From the NCBI GenBank assembly GCA_036346255.1, contig CM070617.1, positions 20,635,080 through 20,699,079 of the forward strand: 64,000 bases of DNA. Direction: 5' to 3'. The DNA is from Ampelocalamus luodianensis. Taxonomy: Eukaryota; Streptophyta; Magnoliopsida; Poales; Poaceae. The notes below the pieces were generated by a model. The model was not told the origin of the DNA and ran no database searches. It saw only the letters and a program-made list of their open reading frames with translations. Below, one piece after another: positions 1 through 11,028 of this stretch (position 1 is the stretch's first letter; each line of letters starts with the position of its first letter). Made by a program: the position numbers and the translations under genes.

Positions 1-535
1 GCCCTAATGTTATTTTTTTGCGGGGGGCGGCAAAGCCTAACGCCGTCCATCATACTTTTTTAGATAGGGCTCCGGATGAGCCTTAATTTTTTTTGCAAGG
101 GGGAAGGTAAAGTCTAGCGCTGTCCCCCATACTTTTTTAGATAGAGCTCCGGAGAGCCCTAATTTTTGTGTGTGAGGGGGGCGACGCTAGGCTTCGCCCC
201 CATACTTTTTTAGATAAGGCTTCAGGGGAGCCCTAGACTTCTTTTTTTACAAGGGGGAGATGAATCCTAGCACCGTCCCCCATACCCTTTAGATAGAGCT
301 CTGGGGGAGCCCTAACTTTTTTCCCGAGGGGGAGGCGAAGCCTAGGGTCATCCCTCATACTTTTTTACATAGGGCTTTGGGGAGCCCAAACATTTTTTTA
401 CGAGGAGGAGGCGAAGCCTAGTGTCGTCCCATACTTTTTTAGATAGGGATCTGGGGGAGCCCTTACCTTCTTTTTTTGCAAGGGGGAGGCAAAGCCTAGC
501 GTCGTCCCCACATATTTTTTTTAGATAGGGCTTGA
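1..535. repeat. 76-bp tandem repeat array (about 7 copies), cut by the window edge
   Basis: The phrase GAGCCCTAA or a close variant recurs at about 2, 80, 156, 229, 309, 383 and 458, which gives a unit of 73-80 bp. Each unit has a T-run, a GGGGGAGGCGAAGCCTAG block, CCCCCATACTTTTTTAGATA, and then GGGCTCCGGGGGAGCCC. Two short palindromes recur in each unit: AGGC-GAA-GCCT and GGGCTCC-GGG-GGAGCCC. The array begins exactly where the reverse-transcriptase reading frame of the flanking minus-strand gypsy element stops being recognisable. It is therefore an expansion inside, or an insertion into, the pol region. Units differ by several substitutions and small indels, so the array is not recent. The left end lies outside the window. 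Confidence 0.8.
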
Positions 536-539
536 TTCC

Positions 540-1708
540 TCTTTTGGACATGAGGAATCCCAGGAGCTTGCCTGCTTTTATGCCAAATGCGCGTTTTTCT
601 GTGTTCAGCTTGACCCCCTCCGCGGAGGTTAGCAAAGGTTTCCTACAAGTTCGCTGTGTGGGAGCTTGTGAGTGTACTCTTGACCATGATGTTGTCGACG
701 TACGCCTCGACATTGCGGCCTATTTGCTTGGCTAGCACCTTTTGTAATGAGCTAGGTGAAGGTCGCCCCTGCGTTCTTGAGGTCGAAGGGCATCCTGGTG
801 AAGCAATAGGTGCCGATGGGGGTGATGGAGGCGATCTTCAATTCATCCTCCTTGGCCATGAATATATGATGATAGCCGAAGTAGGCGTCGAGGAAGCTCA
901 TCAGCTCACAGCCTGAGGTGGCGTCCACCAGTTGGTCGATGCGGGATAGGGGAAATCATCCTTCTGGGATGCTTTGTTGAGATCGGTGAAGTCGACGCAC
1001 ATGCGCCGTTTGCTAGTGTTCTTTTGTACCAGAACGGGGTTGGCCAACCATTCAGAGTGCTTGATCTCCCGAATGACCCCCGCCTTTAGTAGCTTGGCTA
1101 TTTCTTTCTTGGCCGCCTCCAGCCGCTTTGCCGACATGCGACACAGTTTTTGTTTCTTGGGGGATGCCTCGCTTTTGATGGCCATGCGGTGCTCGATGGT
1201 TTCTCGGGCCACCTTGGGAATGTTCTCGAGGCCCTATGCAAAGATGTTCGTGTTTCTATGGAGCACCTCGAGAATGGCTTCGTGTGCCTTCGCCTGGAGG
1301 TCCGCTCTGAGGGCCACCGCCTTCTTCAGGGAGGCTTATCTCAGGGGGACCCTTCGGAGCTACCCCTCTGGTTTGGCCTTCAGTGCCTATTTTGCTGAAG
1401 GGATGTCCATGCGGGTGTTTGCATCTGCTTTGATCGCGTGGATGTGGTAGGCAGGTGTGATTGTTTCGAGCTCCGTTTGCCTTTCCAGGTCTTGGTCCCT
1501 GCATACAGTAATTATGCCCTCGGACGCGGGGATCTTCATGCACATGTAGTTGTGGTGCGCTATTGCGCCAAAGGTATTTAGCTTCGCGGGCGAGGATGGC
1601 ATTGTACTGGTAGGGCATCTGAACGATGTTGAATGCGATGACCTCGATCCGTGATGCGATGTTATCGTTGAACATGACAGCCAGGTCAATTTGACCCAAG
1701 GCCTTCAT
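540..1708 (-). pseudogene. Gypsy pol remnant: protease end and reverse transcriptase
   Basis: Reading leftward on the minus strand, the segment near 1560-1640 contains an MPYQYNAILAR-like stretch. This matches the LPYxAILGRP turn that ends gypsy proteases. The RT follows at 1212-901, with NPVLVQKNTSKRRMCVDFTD and then LNKASQKDDFPYP. Further on are FLDAYFGYHHIFMAKEDE and TPIGTYCFTRMPFDLKNAGA, which are typical of Ty3/gypsy RT. The catalytic box reads YVDN instead of YVDD. The fragment ends with KAGKLLGFLMSKRGI at about 540, where the tandem array starts. In-frame stops and frame changes make it non-functional. The identification of RT is secure; the protease part is weaker. Confidence 0.75.
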
Positions 1709-2009
1709 GGGTCTTCCCCCCGAAGCCTACCAGCTGTATACCCGGGGGGCGATAGGCGATCCCTGAGGATCATCATCTTTTCATGGTGTCCGTGAAAAGT
1801 AGGTCTGCGGAGCTTCCTCCGTCCACGAGGACGCGTCTGACCTAGAAGTCTGTGATGCTGGCGGAGATGACGAGAGGGTCATGATGAGGAAAGTATAGGC
1901 CTCAGGCATCTTTGGGACTGAAGGTGATCGGTATCTCGGTGTAGCGAGGCAGGCTTGTGGCAGGGTACGTTGCGACGTCGTGTATCTGTCGGGCATATGC
2001 GTACCGCTG

Positions 2010-4884
2010 TGTAACATCCCATTTGTCTAGAGTTCTTGCAGGTTTCCAAAGCCAAAAAGGAACCATTCGGTTTAGTGAGTTGCCCAAGCTTAACTCGAAA
2101 TTTAGATTTCAAAAACGATTTAATTTGAATAATTCCAAACTTCAACTAACTTAAAGTTGGATTTATTTGAATTATATCACTTTTTTACTTGGAGTTAAAA
2201 TCGGGTTTCCCCCATCCGCTTCCTTTTTTGCGACCTAGTCGCGACTTCCCTCCTTGCACCGTTCAATCCTTGATGCACGCTAGATCTGATGGTTCCGTTC
2301 GGACCTCCGAGCATTCCCATCATTTTGCTTCGTCTGATCTAGTTGAACAGCTAGATCGCGTTGCGACCTTTGGATGATCCGAACGTTCTTATCGCTTTGC
2401 TCCGCCCGATCGAAATCTGATGGTTCCCGTTCCACCGCGTTTTTCCTCGCTATCGCTCCACTTCCTTAGATTTCACCTTGTCCATAGGACCTTCTTGTCC
2501 TCAGGGCCTCCTCCTTGCCCTCAGGACCTTCTTGTTCTCAGGACCTCCTCCTTGTCCTTAGGACCTCTTCCTCCTTGTCCTCTAAAGACCACCCCTTGGT
2601 CTTTTTTGCAAAGATCACCCTCTCGGTCAGGACTACCCAGGCGGTCACGACCTCCTCTTTTTTGCAAAGACCACCCTCTTCTGTTGGATCTCCCTCTCGC
2701 TTTTGACCAAGCTTTTGACCAAGCCCCACCTGGCAGGCCGTACTCACTTTCTTCTTCCTCCCGTTGTATCTCTACCGCAGTGAAAGTTTTTGCATATTAA
2801 ATACTATTGTGTCGCATTAAATGCTGTCACCTCTACAGTACTCGTTTCCCTCTTTGGTCTCCTCCCGTACTTCTCCAATCCTTTCCCCCGCTTGCCCCCG
2901 TCGTGTCCATTGAATGCGGCATCCTCCATTGCTTGCCACCCGTTCCTTCCTCGAGGACCTCCTCGCGCCTATATAAAGCATCTGGGAGCTCTCCTACCTC
3001 TCTTGTCCCTGTGCTTCAGACCTCCCTCCGCGAGCTCCTCCTCCTTTGCTCAAGCTCTCTCTAGAGTGGTTCAAACTCCTTTCTCCATTTTTCTTCGTAA
3101 CCTTTCTTTTGGATCTGGGTTGGAGATTTCTTTGGTCTTTATTTGGTGTTGCTTTATTGATTTGGTTCTTCTCGTACGTGTAGATTCTGGCTACTCGGAA
3201 GAGTGCATGGATCCAACGACCTCCATCGAAGACTCACAACTCTACAGCGAAGGCAAGTCGCAGATCTTTGATCATGTTGTACCTAGCTTTCCAAAAGTAT
3301 ATTGTTTTCTATCTATTTGCATGTCTACTTGTATAAAAATGGTTTGGGCAGTAGTTAAATTCATATTTGACAGTATGCCTCCTTGAATGATTGTGCTCGA
3401 CATGTTGACATGTCCCCCTTGGACACCATAGTATGGGTATTCTTAGTTGGTCTTGTATTAGTATTATCAACATGGGAGCGTAGTTATGCTTGGCCCTGCT
3501 TGGATATGTAGGTCTCACGAATCTTGTATCTTAATCGTTAAACTTGACTAAGTGAACTATGGAATTTATGGTGTGATGTCACTGTTGTGCAGCTGTGGTG
3601 GGATGCCGCAGTTGTGTCAATCGTGGTGCGATGCCACTGTTGTCAAAACTTGTTGTGCCAAGACCAGGGTGGTCTTTTGGCCGGGTTGAACCCAAAATGT
3701 TTTCTCGCTCGGGGAGTGATCGTGCAGTAAAGGGGGAGCTATATGCACATTGGGATGAGGTTGTCTCGCCTGGGTGGTCTAAAAACTTAACTTTGTGTTC
3801 TATTGATCTAGGTATACCGTGCAACCACAAGATCATTTATGGGGTGGTCTGGGCTAACTAATTAGCAATGTGATGGTTTGGTTCTGTTGTGGTGGTGTGT
3901 GCTGATTCACATAGCGCAAGAGGGGTTGTGATGGCGAAACCTTAGCGGGCAGAATCAAGCCAGAACAGAGCTTTGTAAAGGCCTTATCACGCTCTCTAGT
4001 CTGCTCACCTTTGGAAGTGAATAGGGGTTTCGATGGGAGCCCAACCAATTAGAGAGGTCGTGAATTGTGAGCAAAGTTGTACAACCTCTGCAGAGTGTAA
4101 ATCTATTTGAATAGCCGTGTTCCAGGTTACGGGCATTGCCTGGTGAAATCGCGCAAGGGGTAGTTTTTCCTAAAATGGGTGGTCGTAGTTGTTTCCTAGG
4201 ATGTCCTAGTCGTTGGTGCGACCTGGGCGTGGGAGTGGTCCTGGTCGTTGGTGCGACAGGACCTCTTAGGAGTGGTCCTAGGAGTGAGCAAGGTGCTCAC
4301 GACCTCTTTCAAAAAGAACTATTATTTATATATTACTCTTTTAACTTGAGCTTTGCAATCTATTTATGATATTTTATGTCAATGTTGCTGTTCTGCAAAC
4401 TAACCCTAAAGCTCTCTTTTGTCAAACCCTGCATAAATATTAATTGCATACTTGTTCTCTACGACTTGCTGAGTGCATTCAACATACTCACGACTTTAAG
4501 CCATCTGTTTGAGAAGTGGCTGAAGAGGACCAGGGGTGTTCCGACCTCTTTGAAGAGGAGTTCTTTGAAGACCAGACCTTCTAGGGGACGTCCTCCACTC
4601 AATAGCTTGTGGGCTTGTCAGATGGATCTGCACGCTTTTGTCGTTCCGATGCAAGTGTTACTGTTGTCGTTTTTTTGTAAACCCATGGTAGTGACCTCTG
4701 TAACAACCTTGATCGTAAGGTTCTCTATTAATATAAGTTATTTTTGTATGTTTTGCCTTAAGCTTGTCGTTTGATTTTGATTGCATCTATGTTGAAAAAT
4801 GTGCGAGCTAGCTACTGATCATGGGACTAGCTCGGTGTGTACAGAGGGTCCCAGGGGTTGGTTGTTTACCTGGGGGCCCCGACA
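2010..4884 (+). mobile_element. Solo LTR (2.9 kb) inside the gypsy element, duplication CGCTG
   Basis: The unit starts TGTAACATCCC and ends GGGGGCCCCGACA. It is flanked by CGCTG at 2005-2009 and at 4885-4889, a 5-bp target-site duplication. It contains no gag or pol. A TATATAAA signal near 2971 suggests a plus-strand LTR promoter. Two places echo the larger LTRs at 15934 and 22796: the same TGTAACATCCC start, and a GGCAAG...TTGATCAT(A/G)TTGT block near 3250-3290. I infer a distant member of the same LTR family. The simplest reading is a solo LTR left by recombination between the two LTRs of a complete element. A non-autonomous element without LTR duplication is the alternative. Confidence 0.75.
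2487..2590. repeat. Short tandem repeat, CTCAGGACCTYCTYCTTGYC unit, about 5 copies
   Basis: Inside the 2.9-kb solo LTR the sequence repeats a unit of about 20 bp built on (C)TCAGGACC followed by a pyrimidine-rich CTCCTTG(T/C)CC. The copies are imperfect. The pyrimidine-rich strand is the plus strand. No function is evident. Confidence 0.6.
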
Positions 4885-5053
4885 CGCTGTCTCTTCGATG
4901 TCATGCTAAGCGAGGACCCCCCCAGTGATCATATTTATGATCCTTAGATGGTGCTCCCCGCGGCCCCCCTCTATGCGGGGCCTCAGCGGGGAGCAGGCAG
5001 TTGGTTGCCCGACCTCCGCCCATCTTCACGCTCGTCTGGTTACTGGCTGCAGC

Positions 5054-6380
5054 TCATGTAGTCTTGCATGGCCACGATGGTGCGTCAGTCTCTGGTTGTG
5101 TGCGATCCCTCGCCGTGGAGATTGCAAAACACTGGGGGGCCTCCGGCATCGGTCCGGGTGTCCGGTTGTCATCCCTCGTTACACGCGGCCCGGCCCGGCC
5201 ACGACCTCCTAGCCTGCCCCCTTCGGGGAGTTGCTCGCCATCCACATGGTTCGCGCTCCACCCCTTCCGGCGGTAGTCGTTGGCCCATGGTTTGGTAACC
5301 GCCCCTGCGGCGGTAGCCGCAGGTTCCTCCTTCCCGGGCGGATCGCTTGGTGGTGGCGCCGGGACGGCCGACGCTTGGACCTCTACCCTTCGAGTACTGT
5401 CTTCCTCCGCCCAAGCGTATTTCTCCATCTTATTGAAAAGCTCTACCACGGTACGGATGGGCTTGCGAGCCAACCTTTCCGACAAGGGGCTTTTTTGAAG
5501 TCCGCACGTGGCCACATTTATAACAGTGGTTTCATTGACCCCCTTTACTTGGAACTTCACCTTCACGGACTTCTTGAAGAAGCTTCGCAGGGACTCGCTC
5601 CGGGCTTGATTTATTGCGAACAGGTGCCCTGCATCTTTTGGTTCATTGTAATTTCCTTGGCAGTTGTTGCGCACGAGGTCTCGCAACCGCTCCCACGCGT
5701 ATATGGACCAGGGTCCAGGGGGATGGTGAAGAACCAAGTCAATGTGACGCTCTCGAGGGCGAGGGTGATGCCTTTTGCCTTGGTGGTGTCATCCCCTCCG
5801 GCTACCTCGACAACGGTTTCATATACTCGGAGGAATTCCAAGGTGTCCGTGCTCCCCTCGAATGGCCTGACGTCCGATATTTTGAAGCCCAGAGGCCAGC
5901 GGGTTGTCTCCAATCCTGTGCTCAACGGGGAGTTCAGGTCCCCCCGGAGCAGCGGCACTGGGGGTGTGGCTATAGGTGCCGAAGGGGTCGTCTTCCCCCT
6001 TTGGTAGTTTGTCCTTGCGCGAGGACCGCGAGCCAGGGCAGGGCTGCAGGGGCCGCCGCCACTGGTTGCCAAAGGATCAACATTTTCCGACGGAGGTCTG
6101 GCAGCTCCCGCTGGAGAGCTTCGTAGGCTTCTCAGCCGCAGCCCCAGGTGGAGGCGGGCCTGCCTGATGGTTCTCGGGGAGAGATGCCTTAGTGGGCCGG
6201 GTGTCGCTTCCGACGATGTCTCCGTTCGTGGAGTTGTTGGCTTTCTCCTCCGCGACCTGCGGCGGCCACCGCTGCCATGAAGGTCCTGCTTCGCTTGGCC
6301 CTCGGGTACTTGGAGCCGCAGCCGCTGCGGCAACTTCGGCCACCGAGACCTTGGGTGTGACCTTCTTTGGAGGGGCCATG
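5054..6380 (-). pseudogene. Gypsy gag remnant
   Basis: On the minus strand the region starts MAPPKKVTPKVSVAEVAAAA and continues through a Pro/Ala-rich segment. It then reaches the conserved gag core, with PFEGSTDTLEFLRVYETVVE, AGGDDTTKAKGITLALES and LTWFFTIPLDPGPY. A frame change near 5730 moves to a second open stretch. That stretch contains WERLRDLVRNNCQGNYNEPK, LFAINQARSESLRSFFKK and KPIRTVVELFNKMEKYAWAE, as in plant Retrotrans_gag proteins. No CCHC knuckle is preserved. The frameshift and stops make it non-coding today. Confidence 0.8.
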
Positions 6381-7150
6381 TTGGTGCTTCAGGACTGTGC
6401 TTCGTGACTCTCCTGCCGATCTCCACGGACGGCGTTAACTGTCGTAGCAAAGAAGACTAGATAGTATAAAAAGAGGACTCCTGGTTGCTATAAGGGGAAC
6501 CAGGGGATCCTCGGAGGGGGACTGATTGCCAAGAGAAATAAATGTGTATTGATTTTCTCCCAAAAAGGCCTTGTTTATTACATGGGGGAGGCAACTATTG
6601 ATAGCATTTCGACAGAGTACACGAGATTACAGATCTACCCCTAAAAAAGGCCTATGCCTATAGGGGCCGCATGGGCTTTTCCTTCCCCTGTGCGTAGCCT
6701 TCGGCTTATGATGAACCTTCCTAGTCTTGGTCCATCTGGCTTGTATGCTCGGTCCACTGGTGCTTTTCGCCCTTCGCACCGTGCGGGGTGTCCCCAGGCC
6801 GAGGGGCCCCGGACACCCTTCAATGCCCCTGAGGTGGGCCCGGGGAACTCCTAACTCGCGGGTCCGTAGCGCTCGACGGTCCTTCGGAAGCCTTCGCACT
6901 ACCACCGAAGCCTCCCCAAAGGTATGCATGGTACCCTTGGGGAGGCGCCCAACCGTGCCTCCGGTTGTTGGCCTACGCGGGCCTCCTAGTGGCCTTCACG
7001 TGGACTTCGGAGCCCTCCCGAATGCGTACTTGGTACCCTTGGGAGCCCGGACCACCCCTCCAGCTCATGGTCTGGAGGGGGGGGCTTGCGGTCTTCGCTG
7101 GGTCATTGGGGCTGGTGAGGCCACCCCTACGATAAAATGTGGACTAGAGA
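6381..7150 (-). other. Gypsy leader and probable 5' LTR, boundaries unresolved
   Basis: This stretch lies upstream of gag on the minus strand and has no coding sequence. The part at 6640-7110 is GC-rich with repeated CCTTCGG/GAAGGC-type words. I could not place a primer-binding site or a TG...CA pair with confidence. The change to AT-rich, unrelated sequence near 7140-7190 is taken as the outer edge of the element. Confidence 0.4.
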
Positions 7151-7189
7151 AGTGGCACTACTAAATAAAGCAGTATATATATCTCAAAG

Positions 7190-7480
7190 AAACTGTTGTA
7201 TTCCCTCGAAGATAAAAAGCAAAGTATCACGAACTTCTTGCTCATCATATATGGCACCACATTATTCCACAGCACACGCACGCATGACGCACGTGCGCAC
7301 TCGAACTGCATGTTGTAACACCAAAACCTACGACCAACTCCAATCACGCTATCACCGTAAATAAAACTCCATCCCAGACCACATTGTATAGCAAGCGAAT
7401 TAACCAATCAGCCCCCTTTGTAATCGACTATTTCAAACCAAGCCCCCAGCTTTATTCCCCTCCAAATCCAACCTCAGCTA
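7190..7480 (-). other. AMT 3' flank / probable 3' UTR
   Basis: About 290 bp separate the AMT stop codon from gypsy-related sequence. AATAAA is present on the minus strand (complement of 7452-7457), only about 25 nt past the stop codon, so a more distal signal is likely to be used as well. No other gene is visible. Confidence 0.4.
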
Positions 7481-10400
7481 CTAGACGTTCTGCGTGACGC
7501 CGCTGGGCGCCTTGTTGTGGTGCGTGTCGTTGTCGGAGTACCAGCCGTGCTTGGTGGAGTCGTACTTCTCACCGTCGCCCCAGAGCGCGTAGGCCTCCTC
7601 GCCGTGCACCGCGTCGTCGCCGATGGCGAGCTCCTCCTCGGGCATGCGCAGCGGCACGATGAGGCGGACGACGAGGCAGATGAGGCTGGTGACCACGACG
7701 TTCCAACAGATGATAAAGAGCGCGCCCGCCACCTGCTTCAAGAACTGCATGCCGCCGCCGCCGCCGTAGAAGCCGCCGCGGGAGTTGGTCACGGGCAGGA
7801 AGAGGCTGCACAGCACCGGCTCCGCGAAAAGCCCCGTGGTGGCGCCGCCGAGAAAGCCCGCCACTGCGTGGGTGTGGAACACGCCCAGGGTGTCATCCAC
7901 GTGCTGCAGCAGCCGGGAGCGCTTGTGCACCACCATCATCGTGAACCACGGGATGCTGCCCGACAGGATGCCCATCACGATCGCCGCCCATCCCTGCACC
8001 AAACCTGACCGATCGGCCGACCGATCGAGGAAACAAATTAGCTAGAGATCAAATTCTAGCTTTCTGTTTAATTTTGATGTTCTTAAGCTTACAATTTTGC
8101 ATTACACATGCAAAGAATATTAAGACAAAGCAAGTGATAATGGATTTAAGGTCACGTATGCATCGATCAAAGCAGGTTATGGACTTAAAGAACAAATGGA
8201 AGTATGCATGATATGGACTGAAAAATTAGTGGTTCTCCATATGGTTGGTGGATTTGTTGTATAACGACTTAACGATCAATCAAATCCGAGGAGACTAAAA
8301 AAAATCTGAGGAGAAGAAAGTCTTCAGTGCTTTTGGAAAAAAAAATGGGACCTGGTTTGATGTTTTTCCTTCTAGATTCCTGGTAGAGATATTAAGGCAT
8401 GAGTTACTTTCACCTGACAACCAGATATATTGGGCATGCACTGGAGTACACGAAGATTTGAAATCTTTAGAAAAGCTAGGTTTGTTCTAGCTTACTCTGG
8501 AGTCTGAATCTTCCACATTTTTAAAGATATAAGCTAGTTCAGACCTCATCCAAGGAATCTAACAGTACAAAGGATTCAAACCTCATTTTAAGATACCTTT
8601 TCATACTCCCCCAGTCCAGGGAAATGGAATACTTTCCAACCTAAACCGCTGCACTAAGTATGTTAATTACGTATAGAACAAAGCACTCGTGACAAAGCAA
8701 CGAAATTAAGTACTCCACTCCATATATATGTGTCACTTAGCAGTTGGCCCAGATCAACACAAAGTCTTGGACTTCTGGACTGCAGCATTAACTAATCCTC
8801 GGCGCATCTACCGATGGGTATTGAGTGTATACACCAGTCAGTTCACAAAAAAAACTTAAGTTGATAAACAAATTTTTTAGATAATAAAAGTACAACTCTC
8901 GATCTCTGCACCAACTAAGAATGCACATAGTAATTACACCACCATCAGCTAAAAGCTTAAAACAAAAAACAGCCAAAAGCCAACAATGACAAACAAATTT
9001 TCATGCAAAGGTTAACCTAAAAAAAAGACCACCTAACCCCACCTCTGTGACCAATCAGGAGATCGTCCACACACGAACAGTAGACAATATACTTTAACAA
9101 TAGTCAAAAAAGTTCATTCAGTGCGGCGAATAATCACATAAAGTAAAGGTTTCAAAAGTTTCGGCAGGCAGAAACGTCAACCGGCCAGTCAATCTCGGCA
9201 ACCATAAAACCAATACTACGTATTAACCAGCTAATTTCTTACATGACAAAATGATCTCATCATGCCAAGCTCACGTCACATCCGGCGTGTTCTTAACTTA
9301 TCTGCAGATCACTAGTACTACACTAGTTAAACACGTACAGGTAATAATTAACTAGTGTATTATAGTAAATACCAGTAATCATTATACAGTACTAGTCAAG
9401 TAATTAGAGAGGCTATGACCCGGGTTTAAAAAAAACCGGCCAAAAACTGATCGATTTTCAAAAATATCGGTTCTATCGAGTACCCGATAAAAGAACCAGT
9501 AAAAAAAGAATCGAATCTGCTTGAAGTTTGTTGAATATAAGAGAAATACATAATTATATCTAAGCACATGTGTGTGCGCCTTGGTGGTAATGTTATTAGG
9601 CTTAGAGACTGCAGGTCATGTGTTAAGCCCTTAAAAAATTAAAATTTTTAGTCCGTATAATCGGGTCTATCGGTGACCCGATAAAAAATAAAAACCAGTA
9701 TTGAAAACCTGGCTATGACTATGAGTGCGACCTGGTGCAAGTAAGTCAAGGTCGTCGTACCTGCGCCGGGAGTGATGCAGACGAGGCCGGTGATCATGCC
9801 CTGGACGGCACCGATGACGGAGGGCTTCTTGAAGAAGATGACGTCGAGGCAGGTCCAGACGAGGAGGCTGGTGGCGGCGCAGATGTTGGTGTTGAGCACC
9901 GCAATGGAGGAGTCTATGTTGGCGGCGTAGGGATCGCCGCCGTTGAAGCCAGCCCAGCCCATCCAGAGTATCCCGGCGCCAGTGAGCATGAGCAGCACGT
10001 TGTTGGGCGGGAACCTCTCCCTGTCCTTGGTGGACCTGGGCCCGACCCAGTAGGCGGCGGTGAAGCCGGCGATCCCGGAGGAGAGGTGGATGACGTATCC
10101 GCCGGAGTAGTCGATGACGCCCCAGTGGAAGAGGAAGCCGCCGCCCCAGAGAGAGAAGGCGCCGATGGTGTAGGAGAAGGTGAGCCAGAGCGGGACGAAG
10201 ATCATCCAGGCCTTGATGTTCATGCGGCCGAGCAGCGAGCCGGCGAGGAGGATGAGCGTGATGGCGGCGAAGACGCACTGGAAGTAGACCATGGAGGCCA
10301 TGGGGTAGTATGGGTTGATCCAGGGCGTCTCGACGGTGACGCCGTCCTTGAAGAAGTGCGTGGTCTGCGGCAGCACGGCCTGCGCGAGGAGGAAGCTCTG

Positions 10401-10691
10401 GCCCAGCGCCGGGCGCGCCTTGCCCCAGAAGGGTAGCAGCTTGTGGCCGAAGGACATGTTGAAGGCCCAGGTGACCCAGCACAGCCACACGGCGGCGAAG
10501 GCGTAGAGCGCCATGAACGCCGAATTCACCGCCCACTTCTTCTTCACGATGCTGCCGTACAGGATAACCAGGCCGGGCATGCTCTGCAGGCCCACCAGCG
10601 TCGCCGAGATCATCTGCCACGCGTTGTCGCCCTTGTTCAGCCACGGCGGCACCGCCGTGCCCGTTGCGTACCCCGCCGGCAAGTCGGCCAT
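7481..10691 (-). CDS. AMT3: Ammonium transporter, AMT2/MEP clade (rice AMT3-like)
   Basis: The gene has two exons, 9761-10691 and 7481-8004, joined across a GT-AG intron. The donor is GTACGACG, the acceptor is GGTCAG, and the split codon G|GT restores Gly311. The protein has 484 residues, the normal family length, with no stops. It is a plasma-membrane AMT/MEP/Rh channel that moves ammonium. The start reads MADLPAGYATGTAVPPWLNK, followed by GDNAWQ and the VKKKWAVNSAFMALYAF helix. Asp194 sits in DYSGGYVIH. The first pore His is His202 (IHLSSGIAGF) and the second is His356 (VFHTHAVAGF), equivalent to the E. coli AmtB twin histidines. The hydrophilic C-tail contains EEAYALWGDGEKYD. The single intron and sequence style place it in the AMT2/MEP clade rather than AMT1. 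A TATA box lies 132 bp upstream. Retroelements lie close on both sides, in the same transcriptional sense. The symbol is inferred from synteny with rice Os01g0870300. Confidence 0.92.
9420..9710. mobile_element. 291-bp insertion in the AMT intron with 9-bp duplication GGCTATGAC
   Basis: GGCTATGAC occurs at 9411-9419 and again at 9711-9719, directly flanking a 291-bp segment. Nine-base duplications are typical of Mutator-like elements. The ends show only weak inverted similarity (CCGGGTTT... against AGGTTTTC...), so the class is tentative. The two flanks of the segment share a diverged direct repeat with the same order of blocks: ATCGG(T/G)TCTATCG, ACCCGATAAAA and ACCAGT. The segment lies 50 bp from the exon 1 donor site. 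Confidence 0.6.
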
Positions 10692-10822
10692 CTTCGACTC
10701 GACGGCCGGTACGTGGTCCGCGCTAGCTCGCCGACGATCAGATAGTACGTACGTACGAGGTGGTGGCCGGCCGGAGATAACGGTGACCGGTGATGGATGA
10801 AGCTAGGCGTTGGCTCCCGGCC

Positions 10823-10832
10823 TTATATATAG
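10823..10832 (-). promoter_or_regulatory. AMT TATA box
   Basis: The minus strand reads CTATATATAA here, 132 bp upstream of the AMT start codon. This implies transcription starting near 10790 and a 5' UTR of about 100 nt. Only 196 bp separate it from the 3' LTR of the copia element that begins at 11029. Confidence 0.7.
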
Positions 10833-11028
10833 GAATCGATCAGGTGTCCCAGATAATCATCAGCGTCGTGGGCCAACCAACGGCGGGCGTGGCAAGCGAG
10901 AGCATTGGTGTCTTGGTGAGTAGCACAAGGAGCTTAGATCCTAGCGCCTAAGTTGTATCAATGAGCTGGGACTCAGCGAGCGAGAGAACAGAAGAGAAGA
11001 ATCCAAGCACGGGCTTTGGAATTGGAGG

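Larger units (their letters stand above)
1..7150 (-). mobile_element. Degenerate Ty3/gypsy LTR retrotransposon, 5' part (LTR/leader, gag, protease, RT)
   Basis: On the minus strand the order is leader/LTR (about 6400-7150), gag (about 5050-6380), a protease region (about 1260-1710) and reverse transcriptase (about 540-1215). This is the gag-PR-RT order of Ty3/gypsy elements. RNase H, integrase and the 3' LTR are absent and presumably lie left of the window. A 2.9-kb solo LTR (2010-4884) splits the element between gag and protease. Reading frames are broken by many stops and frameshifts, so the copy is dead. The right boundary falls somewhere between 7100 and 7200, a few hundred bases past the AMT stop codon. 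I could not define it, because the partner LTR is outside the window. The GC-rich stretch at 6640-7110, rich in CCTTCGG-like motifs, is the probable LTR body. Confidence 0.8.

Noticed and set aside
7517..8008. Long plus-strand open frame opposite AMT exon 2
   Set aside because: It is the antisense shadow of a GC-rich exon. The minus-strand frame has AMT motifs and splice sites, and the plus frame has neither.
9667..10644. Second minus-strand and a plus-strand open frame over AMT exon 1
   Set aside because: Their Arg/Leu/His- and Glu/Gly-rich compositions are typical of alternative frames of GC-rich coding DNA.
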